64,000 bases of DNA from Verrucosispora sp. NA02020 (GCF_013364215.1 NZ_CP054923.1:2294001-2358000), one strand, 5' to 3'. Numbered from the stretch's first letter, positions 48,477 to 57,724 are shown. Translations and numbers: made by a program. The notes: generated from the letters alone by a model not told the origin.

Positions 48477-50981
48477 CTACAGTTGGCCGACGTCGGTGAC
48501 GCGTACCACCGCTGCCCCCGCCTCGTCGGAGGCGACCAGGTCGACCTCGGCGCTGATGCCCCAGTCGTGGTCGCCGTCCGGATCGTCGAGGATCTGCCGG
48601 ACGGTCCACCGCTCGCGGCCCTGTTCGATCATGAGCAACGCGGGCCCACGGGCGTTCGGGCCGGTGCCGATCTCCGGGTACGACTCGAAGTACGGCTCCA
48701 GCGCGTCCGCCCAGGCGTCGGCGTTCCAGCCGGACTCGACGTCCAGCTCGCCGAGGGCGTCCCAGTGCCGCAACGCCGCCAGTTCCACCCGCCGGAACAG
48801 GGCGTTGCGCACCAGCACCCGGAACGCCCGCGCGTTGCGGGTCACCGCGACCGGACGGTCGTCCAGGGCGGCGGCGACGTCGGGCAGGTCGCCCGGGTTG
48901 CGCAACCGCTCCCACTCGTCGATCAGGCTGGAGTCGACCTGCCGGACCAACTCGCCGAGCCACTCGATCAGGTCGACGAGTTCCTCGGTCTTGGCCTCCT
49001 CGGGCACCGTCTGCCGCAACGTCTTGTACGCGTCCGCGAGGTAGCGCAGCACCAGCCCCTCGGACCGGGACAGCCCATAGAACTGCACGAACTCGGTGAA
49101 CGTCATCGCCCGCTCGTACATGTCCCGGACCACGGACTTGGGGGAGAGCTGGTGGTCGGCCACCCACGGATGCCCCTGCCGGTACATCTCGTACGCGTTC
49201 TCCAGCAACTCGGCCAACGGCTTCGGCCAGGTCACCTCGTCGAGCAGTGCGATGCGGGCCTCGTACTCGATGCCGTCGGCCTTCATCGCGGCGACCGCCT
49301 CGCCACGGGCCTTGAACTGCTGCGCGGAGAGCACCTGGCGCGGGTCGTCGAGGATCGACTCGATCACCGACAGCACGTCGAGCGCGTACGACGGGGACTC
49401 GGTGTCCAGCAGCTCGATGGTGGCCAGCGCGAGCGGCGACAGCGGCTGGTTGAGCGCGAAGTCCAGCTGGAGGTCGACGGTGAGTCGTACCCGTCGCCCG
49501 GTCTCGTCCGGCTCGGGCAGTTCCTCGACCACGCCACCGGCCCGCAGCGCCCGGTAGATGGCGATCGCCCGGCGGATGTGCCGGCGCTGCGCCGCCGCGT
49601 CCTCGTGGTTGTCGGTGAGCAGGTGCCGCATCGCGGCGAACGCGTCACCGGGGCGGCCGATGACGTTGAGCAGCATCGAGTGGCTGACCTTGAAGCTGGA
49701 GGTCAGCGGCTCCGGCTCGGCCGACACCAGGCGGTCGAAGGTGGGCTGGCCCCACCCGATCGACCCCTCCGGCGGCTTCTTCTTGACCACCTTGCGGCGC
49801 TTCTTGGGGTCGTCACCGGCCTTGGCGAGCGCCTTCTCGTTCTCGATCACGTGCTCGGGGGCCTGCACGACGACCCGGCCGAGAGTGTCGAAACCGGCCC
49901 GCCCGGCGCGGCCGGCGATCTGGTGGAACTCACGGGCCTTGAGCAGCCGGGTACGCACACCGTCGTACTTGGAGAGGCCGGTGAAGAGCACGGTGCGGAT
50001 CGGCACGTTGATGCCGACGCCGAGGGTGTCCGTACCGCAGATGACCTTGAGCAGTCCCGCCTGGGCGAGCGTCTCCACCAGCCGGCGGTACTTGGGCAGC
50101 ATGCCGGCGTGGTGCACGCCGATGCCGTGGCGGACCAGCCGGGACAGCGTCTTGCCGAAGCCGGAGGTGAACCGGAAGCCGCCGATGGCCTGGGCGATCA
50201 TGTCCTTCTCGGCGCGGGTGCAGACGTTGACGCTCATCAGCGCCTGTGCGCGCTCCAGCGCGGCGGCCTGGGTGAAGTGCACGACGTACACCGGGGCCTG
50301 CTTGGTCTGCAGCAACTCTTCGAGCGTCTCGTGCAGCGGCGTCATCGCGTACGAGAAGAGCAGCGGGACCGGCCGCTCGGCCGAGCGGACGACGGCGGTC
50401 GGCCGACCGGTGCGCCGGGCCATGTCGTCCACGAACCGGGTGGTGTCGCCCAGCGTGGCCGACATCAGCACGAACTGCGCCTGCGGCAGCTCGATCAGCG
50501 GCACCTGCCAGGCCCACCCCCGGTCGGGCTCGGCGTAGAAGTGGAACTCGTCCATGACGACCTGCCCGACGTCGGCGCGGCTGCCCTCGCGCAGCGCCAG
50601 GTTGGCCAGGATCTCCGCCGTGCAGCAGATGATCGGCGCGTCGGCGTTGACGCTCGCGTCGCCGGTGAGCATGCCGACGTTCTCCGCGCCGAACACCTCG
50701 CAGAGCGCGAAGAACTTCTCCGACACCAGGGCCTTGATCGGCGCGGTGTAGAACGTCGTCCGGCTGTCGGCCAGCGCGGCGAAGTGCGCGGCGATCGCCA
50801 CCAGGCTCTTGCCGGAGCCGGTCGGCGTATTCATGATCACGTTCGCGCCGGAGACGATCTCGATGACCGCCTCCTCCTGGTGGGGATAGAGGTCCAGACC
50901 GCGCTCGGACGCCCAGCTGGCGAACGCGTCGTAGAGGGTGTCGGGGTCGGCGGTCTTCGGCAGCGCGGCGGTGAGTGTCAT
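48477..50981 (-). CDS. DEAD/DEAH-box RNA/DNA helicase with DUF3516 domain
   Basis: 834 residues, superfamily II helicase of the Ski2-like group common in actinobacteria. Motif I is NTPTGSGKSLVA, motif II MDEFHFYAEPDRG (DEFH in place of DEAH/DExH), motif III SATLGD, and motif VI QIAGRAGRAGFDT. The C-terminal half (from about residue 380, starting KKRRKVVKKKPPEGSIGWG) is the DUF3516 region. An RNA-decay or repair role is plausible but unproven. I chose the ATG at 50981 (MTLTAALPKTADPD); the frame is open to 51014. The 1144-codon open frame on the other strand is a shadow. Confidence 0.9.
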   Translation of the reverse strand: MTLTAALPKTADPDTLYDAFASWASERGLDLYPHQEEAVIEIVSGANVIMNTPTGSGKSLVAIAAHFAALADSRTTFYTAPIKALVSEKFFALCEVFGAENVGMLTGDASVNADAPIICCTAEILANLALREGSRADVGQVVMDEFHFYAEPDRGWAWQVPLIELPQAQFVLMSATLGDTTRFVDDMARRTGRPTAVVRSAERPVPLLFSYAMTPLHETLEELLQTKQAPVYVVHFTQAAALERAQALMSVNVCTRAEKDMIAQAIGGFRFTSGFGKTLSRLVRHGIGVHHAGMLPKYRRLVETLAQAGLLKVICGTDTLGVGINVPIRTVLFTGLSKYDGVRTRLLKAREFHQIAGRAGRAGFDTLGRVVVQAPEHVIENEKALAKAGDDPKKRRKVVKKKPPEGSIGWGQPTFDRLVSAEPEPLTSSFKVSHSMLLNVIGRPGDAFAAMRHLLTDNHEDAAAQRRHIRRAIAIYRALRAGGVVEELPEPDETGRRVRLTVDLQLDFALNQPLSPLALATIELLDTESPSYALDVLSVIESILDDPRQVLSAQQFKARGEAVAAMKADGIEYEARIALLDEVTWPKPLAELLENAYEMYRQGHPWVADHQLSPKSVVRDMYERAMTFTEFVQFYGLSRSEGLVLRYLADAYKTLRQTVPEEAKTEELVDLIEWLGELVRQVDSSLIDEWERLRNPGDLPDVAAALDDRPVAVTRNARAFRVLVRNALFRRVELAALRHWDALGELDVESGWNADAWADALEPYFESYPEIGTGPNARGPALLMIEQGRERWTVRQILDDPDGDHDWGISAEVDLVASDEAGAAVVRVTDVGQL

Positions 50982-51056
50982 GGCCGGTCCATCGTGCCTT
51001 CCGTAACCCCACAAACGCCAACCGGCCCCGACCCCCGCACCCGCGACGGCGGCGGC

Positions 51057-51767
51057 TCAGCGGCGGCGGTACATCAGGTCGGCGATCGGGCGTCCCGCCC
51101 GCAGCGCCCGCCGTTCGAACCGGGTCACCGGTCGGTGTGCCGGCCGGGGCGCGAACCCGTCGTAGAGGTTGACCAGGCCCGGGTCGGCGTCGAGCGTCAC
51201 CCGCATCGACGCCGCGTACTCCGCCCAGTCGGTCGCGCAGTGCAGCGTGCCGCCCGGCGCCAACCGGGACCGCAGCACCGCCACGTGCGCGGGCTGGATC
51301 AGCCGCCGCTTGTGGTGCCGCGACTTCGGCCACGGATCCGGGAAGAACACGTGCACCGCGTCCAGCGAGTCGGTCGGCAGCAGGCGGAGAAGGTCCAGCG
51401 CGTCGCCCTCGGCGATCCGGAGATTGCCCAGCTCACGCTGGTGCACGAGGTCCAGGAGGTTCGCGATTCCCGGCGTGTGCACCTCGACCGCCAGATAGTC
51501 TCGATCCGGGTCGGCGGCGGCCATGTCGGCGGTCGTGTCGCCCATGCCGGACCCGATCTCGACCACCAGCGGTGCCCGCCGGCCGAAGAGGTCGACCGGG
51601 TCGAGTCGGTCGACGTCGGCCACCCGCAGGGCGTACCTCGGCCACAGATGCGTCAACGCCGCCGTCTGACGGTCGCTCATCCGGCCGCCACGCGGGTGGA
51701 AGGTGCGGATCGGTCGCGCCGGGTACGGCGGCGCGGACGCGGTGGGATGCGGGTCGGTGGAGGTCAC
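51057..51767 (-). CDS. trmB: tRNA (guanosine(46)-N7)-methyltransferase
   Basis: 236 residues. Uses S-adenosylmethionine to methylate G46 in the tRNA variable loop. PLVVEIGSGMGDTTADMA is the SAM-binding motif I, and VHVFFPDPWPKSRHHKRRLI is the TrmB signature near the active site. ATDWAEYAASM and RPVTRFERRA follow in the usual order. The N-terminal 30 residues (rich in Pro and Thr) extend beyond the minimal family core; an internal ATG at MSDRQ would drop them. The GTG at 51767 is the longest-frame choice. Confidence 0.93.
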   Translation of the reverse strand: MTSTDPHPTASAPPYPARPIRTFHPRGGRMSDRQTAALTHLWPRYALRVADVDRLDPVDLFGRRAPLVVEIGSGMGDTTADMAAADPDRDYLAVEVHTPGIANLLDLVHQRELGNLRIAEGDALDLLRLLPTDSLDAVHVFFPDPWPKSRHHKRRLIQPAHVAVLRSRLAPGGTLHCATDWAEYAASMRVTLDADPGLVNLYDGFAPRPAHRPVTRFERRALRAGRPIADLMYRRR

Positions 51768-51904
51768 AGCGAACCGAGCCTACGCGAGCTTCGCGCCGGA
51801 TCGGATGTGAGGTACGACCGGGAGTGAGACCATCATCCCGTACGGCAGACCGGGTGTCCGCAGCGGCGCCCGGCGACTGCTCCGGCGCGCCGGGAGGGGG
51901 CATC

Positions 51905-52453
51905 GTGTCAGGGACGCGTACTCGTCGGGTGCCCTCGGTCGCCGCCCCGCTGCTGCTCGCCGCCGCCCTGCCACTGCTCGCGGCCGTCCTCGTCGCGCCG
52001 GTGCTGCCGGCCGGCCCCGCGCGGGCCGCCGCCCCACAGCCCGGCCCGAACGTCTTCGTCGAGGTCATGCCCAGCACCGTCGAACCGGGGCACCTGGTCG
52101 GCCTGCGGGCGAGCTGTCAGGACAACTCGGTCGGCGCGATCGTCGTCTCGGACGCCTTCGGCCGGGTCGCGGTGCAGCCGCAACGCGGCCTGCTGCACGG
52201 GACGGCCATGGTCAAGGACCGGGTGCTCCCCGGCAACTACCGGGTCAAGCTGGAGTGCCGGGGCGGCGAGACCGCGTCCACGATGGTCCAGGTGGTACGC
52301 CAGATGAAGCCCAGCCGAGGCCCGGCTACCGGATTCGGCGGCGGTGCCGGTGGGGTTGCCTCCGGTCTGCTGCTGCCCGGCGGGCTCGCGCTGACCGTCA
52401 CCGGCATGGTCGTCTGGGTCGCCGCCACCCGTCGGCGCGGCGCGGGCGGGTGA
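51905..52453 (+). CDS. Secreted protein with C-terminal membrane anchor; possible sortase substrate
   Basis: 182 residues. A signal peptide covers about 1-42 (PLLLAAALPLLAAVLV, then AGPARAAA). The mature domain of about 100 residues has two cysteines (Cys71, Cys118) likely to form a disulfide. The C-terminus looks like a sorting signal: Gly-rich linker, LLPGG (LPGG at 157-160), hydrophobic helix to 175, and RRR at 176-178. A canonical LPxTG is absent. The class F sortase gene follows eight bases downstream on the same strand. The GTG at 51905 has GGGAGGGGG four bases upstream; the open frame to 51572 is spurious. Function is unknown. Confidence 0.75.
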   Translation: MSGTRTRRVPSVAAPLLLAAALPLLAAVLVAPVLPAGPARAAAPQPGPNVFVEVMPSTVEPGHLVGLRASCQDNSVGAIVVSDAFGRVAVQPQRGLLHGTAMVKDRVLPGNYRVKLECRGGETASTMVQVVRQMKPSRGPATGFGGGAGGVASGLLLPGGLALTVTGMVVWVAATRRRGAGG

Positions 52454-52460
52454 GCCCGCC

Positions 52461-53432
52461 GTGCCCGCCCCTCGCGCGCCCCGACCCACCGGCTCCGGCG
52501 GTACGCCCCGAACCGGCCGTCCGTCGCCCGTCGCCGGTGCTCCGCGCACCCGACCGGTAGGCAGCCCGCCCCGTTTCGAACTCTTCGTGCCCGATCCGCC
52601 GCGTCCGTGGGCACGCCTTCCCGTCGACACCCCGCCGCCGGGTCCGGGCGTACCGCCGCCGGGCGTGCCACGGCCGGGTCCGGGCGTTCCACCTCCGGGG
52701 CGGGCGTACCCGACCGACCTGGACGGGCCGATCCCGCCGGATGTGGAGGGTCGGGCCCCGGTCGGCGCCGCCGCCCGCGTCCGGACCCGTCGCGTGGAAC
52801 GGGTCGAGCGGTCCGGCCGTCGCCCGTGGTCGCTGCCGCTGGCCGTGGTGCTGGTGCTGGTCGGTGTCTTCGCCACCGGGGCCGGGTTGGGGCGGACCGC
52901 CGGTTCCCCGCTGGGCTGGGCCGCGACCGGCGGCGATCAGACGTCGGCCTCGGCACCCGTGGCGCGGACCGCGGCCCGACCGGTGAGCCTCTCGGTGCCC
53001 TCGATCGACGTCTCCGCCCCGGTGAAGCCGGTCGGCGACGCACCGGACGGCACGATCGGGGTGCCGCCGCTGAGCCGGCACCAGGAGACCGGCTGGTACG
53101 ACCGGGGGCCGGTCCCCGGCGACCCCGGCCCGGCGGTGATCGTCGGGCACGTGGACACCAAGAGCGGCCCCTCGGTCTTCTACGACCTGGGCAGGCTCCG
53201 GGTGGGCGACACGGTCGAGGTGAATCGGGAGGACGGCTCGGTGGCGGTCTTCACCGTGGACTCCGTCGAGCGCTTCCCCAAGGACCAGTTGCCGGCCGAC
53301 CGCGTCTACGGTCACGACGGTCCACCGACTCTGCGGCTGATCACCTGCGGCGGCGAGTGGCTCGGTGGGCCGGACGGCTACGCCGACAACGTGATCGCCT
53401 TCGCCAGCCTCACCACCACCCGCCCCGCCTGA
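52461..53432 (+). CDS. Class F sortase
   Basis: 323 residues. A cytosolic Pro/Arg-rich tail of about 120 residues (PPPGxGxPPPG repeats near 58-81) precedes one membrane helix (about 124-142) and an extracytoplasmic sortase domain. His230 (VIVGHVDT) and Cys296 (LRLITCGG) are the expected catalytic pair. The Arg usually found 10-20 residues after the Cys is missing: GGEWLGGPDGYADNVIAFAS has none, so Arg292 just before the Cys, or another residue, must serve if the enzyme is active. It sits eight bases after a secreted protein with a sorting-signal-like tail, which is its likely substrate. Confidence 0.85.
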   Translation: MPAPRAPRPTGSGGTPRTGRPSPVAGAPRTRPVGSPPRFELFVPDPPRPWARLPVDTPPPGPGVPPPGVPRPGPGVPPPGRAYPTDLDGPIPPDVEGRAPVGAAARVRTRRVERVERSGRRPWSLPLAVVLVLVGVFATGAGLGRTAGSPLGWAATGGDQTSASAPVARTAARPVSLSVPSIDVSAPVKPVGDAPDGTIGVPPLSRHQETGWYDRGPVPGDPGPAVIVGHVDTKSGPSVFYDLGRLRVGDTVEVNREDGSVAVFTVDSVERFPKDQLPADRVYGHDGPPTLRLITCGGEWLGGPDGYADNVIAFASLTTTRPA

Positions 53433-53517
53433 CCACTGTGCCGGCGTCGTCGTCGGCGCGGCCCGACCCGGCCTCGCTCTCCCTCGGTGCCACGCGCCAG
53501 AAAGCGGGCGGCTGCGG

Positions 53518-53829
53518 TCAGGGAACCTGCTGGACGACCTCGAACTCCAGGAGGCTGGCGCCGGAGGCGACCGGGGGACGCTGCTCGGAACCGGGCGGGG
53601 CGGCGTGGGCGGCACGGGCGGGACCGTTGGCCCAGTCCTGGTACGCCTGCTCGGTCTCCCACCGCGTGTACACGAAGTAGCGGCTCTCGCCGGCCACCGG
53701 GCGCAGCAGCTCGAAGCCGAGGAAACCGGGGGAGTTCTCCACGGCGCGGGCGCGGGCGGCGAAGCGCTTCTCCAGTTCCTCGCCGGCACCGGGTGGGACG
53801 TCGATCGCGTTGATCTTCACAACTGCCAT
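53518..53829 (-). CDS. Antibiotic biosynthesis monooxygenase (ABM)-domain protein
   Basis: 103 residues, a single ferredoxin-like ABM domain. VVKINAIDVPPGAGEELEKRF, GFLGFELLRPVAGESRYFVY and RWETEQAYQDWANG are typical of IsdG/MhuD-like heme-degrading and related small monooxygenases. Such proteins dimerise and act in the cytosol. The conserved heme-ligand histidine seen in IsdG-type enzymes is replaced in this region (ARAAHAAPPGS has one candidate), so heme degradation is only a possibility. The ATG is at 53829. It is monocistronic, with the exonuclease gene ending 110 bases upstream. Confidence 0.8.
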   Translation of the reverse strand: MAVVKINAIDVPPGAGEELEKRFAARARAVENSPGFLGFELLRPVAGESRYFVYTRWETEQAYQDWANGPARAAHAAPPGSEQRPPVASGASLLEFEVVQQVP

Positions 53830-53939
53830 GTCTTCACCCTAGACCTGGATGAGCGCAGCAGATCTTGGTACTCGGATGCCCCACGAGGGGCCGTCGCGTA
53901 CCAGGATCGGCGGGAGAGGTCGCCGGGCGGTGGGGGAGG

Positions 53940-54737
53940 TCAGAAGGACTCGACCGTCGGGACGAGGTCGACGTCGACCACGATCGGCGCGTGGTCGGAG
54001 GGACCCTTGCCCTTGCGGGCCTCCCGGTCCACGTACGCGGAGCGGACCGCACGGGCCACCGGCGCCGAGGCGTACACCAGGTCGATTCGCATGCCCTTGT
54101 TCTGGTAGAACATCCCGGCCCGGTAGTCCCAGTAGGTGTACGGGTGCGGCCCCTTCATCGGGGTCGGCACGACGTCGGTGAGACCGAGGTCCCGCAGCGC
54201 CGCCAGCGCGGCCCGCTCGGCGGGCGTGACGTGGGTGGAGGTCGCGAACAGGGCCGGGTCCCACACGTCCTCGTCGGTCGGGGCCACGTTGAAGTCGCCG
54301 CAGACCGCCAGCGCCGGCCCGCCGGTGAGTTCCGCGTCCAGCGCGTCCCGCAGCGCCGCCAGCCAGGCCAGCTTGTACGCGTAGTGCGGATCGTCGGTGG
54401 CGCGGCCGTTCGGCACGTACACCGACCAGACCCGCAGCCCGTCGCAGGTGGCGGCGACGGCGCGGGCCTCCGGGTCGGGGAACCCCGGTTCGCCGGGGAA
54501 CCCGACCGTGACGTCGGCCAGCCCGACCCGGGACAGCACGGCCACGCCGTTCCACCGTCCGTCGCTGTGGCTGGCCACGGTGTAACCGAGTTCGCCCACC
54601 TCGGCGACGGGGAACGCGCCGTCGGGGCACTTGGTCTCCTGAAGGCAGACCACGTCCGGCCCGGTGCCGGCCAGCCAGTCCAGCAGTCGGGGCAGGCGGG
54701 CCTTCACCGAGTTGACGTTCCAGGTCGCCAGGCGCAT
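53940..54737 (-). CDS. xth: Exodeoxyribonuclease III (AP endonuclease family)
   Basis: 265 residues of the Xth/Ape1 family, for base-excision repair. LATWNVNSVKARL at the N-terminus, CLQETK with the metal-binding Glu, VYVPNGR with the active-site region, CGDFNVAP with Asp and Asn, and GPSDHAPIVVDV with the catalytic Asp-His pair are all intact. The length is typical. The ATG at 54737 leaves 86 bases to the palindrome copy C. Confidence 0.94.
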   Translation of the reverse strand: MRLATWNVNSVKARLPRLLDWLAGTGPDVVCLQETKCPDGAFPVAEVGELGYTVASHSDGRWNGVAVLSRVGLADVTVGFPGEPGFPDPEARAVAATCDGLRVWSVYVPNGRATDDPHYAYKLAWLAALRDALDAELTGGPALAVCGDFNVAPTDEDVWDPALFATSTHVTPAERAALAALRDLGLTDVVPTPMKGPHPYTYWDYRAGMFYQNKGMRIDLVYASAPVARAVRSAYVDREARKGKGPSDHAPIVVDVDLVPTVESF

Positions 54738-54823
54738 GGTGCCAGCCTGCCGTATCCCGGCCCGGCCTGCCCGGTGTCGCCCGAGCCCGGCGGGTCGCGA
54801 CGGGCGGTGTGCGGTGGCGATCT

Positions 54824-54876
54824 GTTAGGAGGGGACCCCTGCTATGCACGAGGCGTTAATAAGGTGCCCTTCCTTA
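54824..54876. repeat. Dispersed palindromic repeat, copy C (inverted orientation)
   Basis: GTTAGGAGGGGACCCCTGCTA (54824-54844) and TAATAAGGTGCCCTTCCTTAC (54857 on) pair at about 14 of 21 positions around TGCACGAGGCGT, whose complement ACGCCTCGTGCA has the ACGCCT core of copies A and B. It is the most decayed copy. It overlaps the stop codon of the PAC2 gene (54874-54876), so it can act as that gene's terminator. Confidence 0.75.
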
Positions 54877-55785
54877 CACCTCCGGCGGGCGGGTCTGCTC
54901 GGCGAGGAAGCGTTCCAGTTCGGCGCCGAGTTCCTCCGCCGTGGGCAGCGGACCGTTCTCGGCGGCCAGCAGGTTCCGCTCACCCTTGCCCCGGGCGTAC
55001 GCGTCGTACTGCTCCTCCAGGGCCTGCACCAACGCACTGGCCTCGTCGTTCTGCGCGACCTGCCGGTCGATCTCGACCCGGACCACCTCGGCGGCCGAGT
55101 GCAGCCCGTCGCGGGGCAGCAGCAGCCCGGTGCTGCGCGACACCGACGCCAGCAGCACCTCGGCGGCGGCCGGGTACTCGGCCTGTGCCACGTAGTGCGG
55201 CACGTGGGCGGCGAAGCCCAGCGCGTCGCGGCCCGCCTCACCGAGGCGGAACTCCAGCAGGTGCCCCACACTGCCGGGAACCTGCACCCGTTGCAGCCAG
55301 GGCTCGTAGCCGGCGATCAGGTCACGCCGGGTGGCGTGTGCGGTCACGCCGGTCGGACGGGTGTGCGGCACCGCCATCGGGATCGCGTTGAGACCGACGG
55401 TGAGCCGGACGTCCAGCCGCTCGCCCAGGCCCGCCACGGCGGCCACGAACCGCTCCCACTGCAGGTCCGGCTCGGGGCCGGTGAGCAGGAGGAACGGGGT
55501 CTCGTCGTCGTCGCGCAGCAGGTGCAGCTCCAACGCTGGGGCGTCGTAGCTCTCCCAGTGGTCCTCGACGAAGGTCATCACCGGGCGGCGGGAGCGGTAG
55601 TCGAACATCTGGTCGAGGTCGAACCGGGCGATCGGGCGGGCGTCCAGCGAGGTGAGCAACTGCTCGCGGGCCAGCCGGCTCGCGTTACCGGCGTCGACGA
55701 AGCCGGTGAGGGCCTGGATCAGGACCGGTTGACCGAGGTCGGGCAGATCGTCGGTGAGTTCGTAGAGCTCGTGTGGGTCGAGCAC
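54874..55785 (-). CDS. PAC2 family protein
   Basis: 303 residues of the PAC2 family, named after proteasome-assembly chaperones; actinobacteria have such proteins and also a proteasome, but the bacterial role is not settled. LIQALTGFVDAGNASRLARE at the N-terminus, ARFDLDQMFDYRSRRPVM, and FLLLTGPEPDLQWERFVAAV are characteristic. AAHVPHYVAQAEYPAAAEVLL follows. The GTG at 55785 has AGGGAGG eight bases upstream. The TAA stop lies in palindrome copy C. Confidence 0.87.
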   Translation of the reverse strand: MLDPHELYELTDDLPDLGQPVLIQALTGFVDAGNASRLAREQLLTSLDARPIARFDLDQMFDYRSRRPVMTFVEDHWESYDAPALELHLLRDDDETPFLLLTGPEPDLQWERFVAAVAGLGERLDVRLTVGLNAIPMAVPHTRPTGVTAHATRRDLIAGYEPWLQRVQVPGSVGHLLEFRLGEAGRDALGFAAHVPHYVAQAEYPAAAEVLLASVSRSTGLLLPRDGLHSAAEVVRVEIDRQVAQNDEASALVQALEEQYDAYARGKGERNLLAAENGPLPTAEELGAELERFLAEQTRPPEV

Positions 55786-55980
55786 CGGTGCGGCCTCCCT
55801 GGTGTGCGCGTCACGGGTCGCCGGGTTGGCGGCGTCCCGATCGCCAGAACGTACCCGTCATCCTGATGCATTCCTGTTGCGGCGGGCCGCTCGGCCCGGC
55901 ATCGGTGTAGCAACAACCGGCGGGGGTACCGCGTTGCCGTCACGAGGTACACATGGATGAAAGTCACCGAAGGGAGAGCG

Positions 55981-56736
55981 ATGAGCGATTCCGTCCCCGC
56001 CGACGGTCAGCCCGTCACCCCGGCGCCAGCCGGGCCGGCGTCCGCGGGCGAGGCCGTCGAAGCCCCGCCGGCCACGCTCTGGGACCGCATGCGCCAGGAT
56101 CCGCAGTACGCGCCGGAGCACCTCGCCATCGAGGCGGTGCGCCGGCTCGGGCCGGAGGCGGCGCGGTGGGCCCGGCAGGCCCGCGCCGACCATCCGCGCC
56201 TCACCGAGGAGGCCCTGGCAGAGAAGGCAGTACGCCGATTCGTCAACCGGGCGCGGCTCTCCGGTGCGGTCTCCGGCGCTGCCGGGCTGCCCGGCGCGGT
56301 GATCGACGTGGGGGTGCTGGCCTGGACCCAGGCGCGGATGGTGCTGCACATCGCCGCCGCGTACGGGGTGGACCCGACACATCCCGACCGTGCCGCCGAC
56401 CTGCTGGTGCTGCAGAAGGTGCACAAGGTGGCGGCGAGTGCCCGGCTGGCACTGGGAGTGGCGGCCGGACGGGAACGGGCCGGTGCGTTGTTCGGCGGTG
56501 GTGGCGGGCAGCAGGCCCTGAGCCGGGTGATGCTGCGGCTGGGCGTACGGCTGGCCCAGATGGCCGGCGTACGTGCCGCGAAACGGCTCTTCGCCAAGGT
56601 GGTGCCCGGCGCTGCGGTCGTCCTCGGCACCTGGGCCAACTCCTCGGCCACCAAGGGGCTCGCCGAACGCTCGCGGGCCCTCTACCGCCGACCCGACGGC
56701 CCGCCCATCCCGGCACCCCGTATCTCTCCCGAGTAG
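55981..56736 (+). CDS. EcsC family protein
   Basis: 251 residues. An N-terminal disordered segment of about 35 residues is followed by a helical domain and a hydrophobic stretch (SGAVSGAAGLPGAVIDVGVLAWTQ region). EcsC-like proteins are membrane-associated and of uncertain function. ARSLAL-type helices near LARLGVRLAQMAGVRAAKRL and VVPGAAVVLGTWANSSATKG fit the family. The ATG at 55981 has GGGAGAG four bases upstream, better than the start at 55957. It is divergent from the PAC2 gene over 195 bases and convergent with the lipase-like gene, 23 bases away. Confidence 0.75.
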   Translation: MSDSVPADGQPVTPAPAGPASAGEAVEAPPATLWDRMRQDPQYAPEHLAIEAVRRLGPEAARWARQARADHPRLTEEALAEKAVRRFVNRARLSGAVSGAAGLPGAVIDVGVLAWTQARMVLHIAAAYGVDPTHPDRAADLLVLQKVHKVAASARLALGVAAGRERAGALFGGGGGQQALSRVMLRLGVRLAQMAGVRAAKRLFAKVVPGAAVVLGTWANSSATKGLAERSRALYRRPDGPPIPAPRISPE

Positions 56737-56759
56737 TCCGGCGGGCGAGCCGCCGACGG

Positions 56760-57605
56760 TCAGTCCGCGTAGCCGGAGGAACGCCACGTCACCTCGGCGA
56801 GGCGGGACTGGCCGTCGGTGTCGGGGTGGAAGTAGTCCAACCGGTTGACCAGATCCAGGTCGAAGCGGACCCGGTGCACCGCCCCACCGTCGTGGCGGCA
56901 CCGGGAGCCGTACGCCCGGCAGGCCGCGCGGAGTTGGCTGTTGTAGGCGTCGATCCGCTCCCGGAACTCCGCCCGGCGGGCCCGGTCGGCGGGGGCGTCC
57001 GAGGTCGCGTCGGCCAGCAGCGCCGGGCAGACACCCCGCCGCCAGGCGCGGGCCGCCCGTGAGTCGTCGTGGCCGACCTCCCAGAGGCGGTACAGGTCCG
57101 GGATGCTGACGACCAGCACCCGCGCTTTCGGGCGGCCCTCGCGCAGCACCCGCAGCCCCCGGTCCACCTCGGCCCGGAACTCGGTCACCGGGGTCATCGC
57201 GTCGATCGTGCCCCGGCAGGCGTCGTTGGCGCCGATCAGCACCGTCACGTAGTCGGCGCGGTCGCGTACCGCCCGCTCGGCCTGCCCGGCCAGTGCGGCG
57301 GCCCGGGCGCCCGGACGGGCGTGGTTGTGGCCGCGCAGCCCGGGGTTGCGGTCCACCAGCCTGCGGAAGTGGCTCTCCACCCGCAGGCCGTCCCCGGTCG
57401 ACCAGGAGTTGCGCTCGCATGAGGTCAGGACCAGGCAGGAGCCGAACCCGGTGGTGATCGAGTCGCCGAGCGCCGCGACGACCTTGGGTGAACCGGCCCG
57501 GGGTGTGCCGTCGCTCGGGCGTGGTGTCGGTTCCGCGCCGCCCTCGCAGGCGAGCGCGACCAGTGCGAGCAGGCTGACCACGGCGGTGGTCCAGCGTTTA
57601 GGCAT
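56760..57605 (-). CDS. SGNH/GDSL-type hydrolase lipoprotein
   Basis: 281 residues. A lipoprotein signal peptide ends at LVALAC (Cys20), so the enzyme is anchored on the outer face of the membrane. The SGNH blocks follow: ALGDSITTGFG (Ser nucleophile), GLRGHNHARPG, LIGANDACRG with the Asn, and DYFHPDTDGQ with the Asp-His pair. It probably hydrolyses esters of cell-wall or extracellular substrates. Six cysteines in the mature part could form disulfides. The ATG is at 57605. Confidence 0.88.
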   Translation of the reverse strand: MPKRWTTAVVSLLALVALACEGGAEPTPRPSDGTPRAGSPKVVAALGDSITTGFGSCLVLTSCERNSWSTGDGLRVESHFRRLVDRNPGLRGHNHARPGARAAALAGQAERAVRDRADYVTVLIGANDACRGTIDAMTPVTEFRAEVDRGLRVLREGRPKARVLVVSIPDLYRLWEVGHDDSRAARAWRRGVCPALLADATSDAPADRARRAEFRERIDAYNSQLRAACRAYGSRCRHDGGAVHRVRFDLDLVNRLDYFHPDTDGQSRLAEVTWRSSGYAD

Positions 57606-57724
57606 GAGTTCCCCAGCCTCACAGCACAGAGCGACAGCAGGGTGACTCTACGCGTGGGGCCGGTGGTGCTCCCGTGTCGGTGTCGGAGATGCGGCAGAGA
57701 ACTGTCGTGGACGAGGGTCGCGTG

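Noticed and set aside
48393..51827. 1144-codon open frame on the plus strand opposite the DUF3516 helicase and trmB
   Set aside because: Shadow of two real genes with intact motifs; no ribosome binding site or recognisable domain in its translation.
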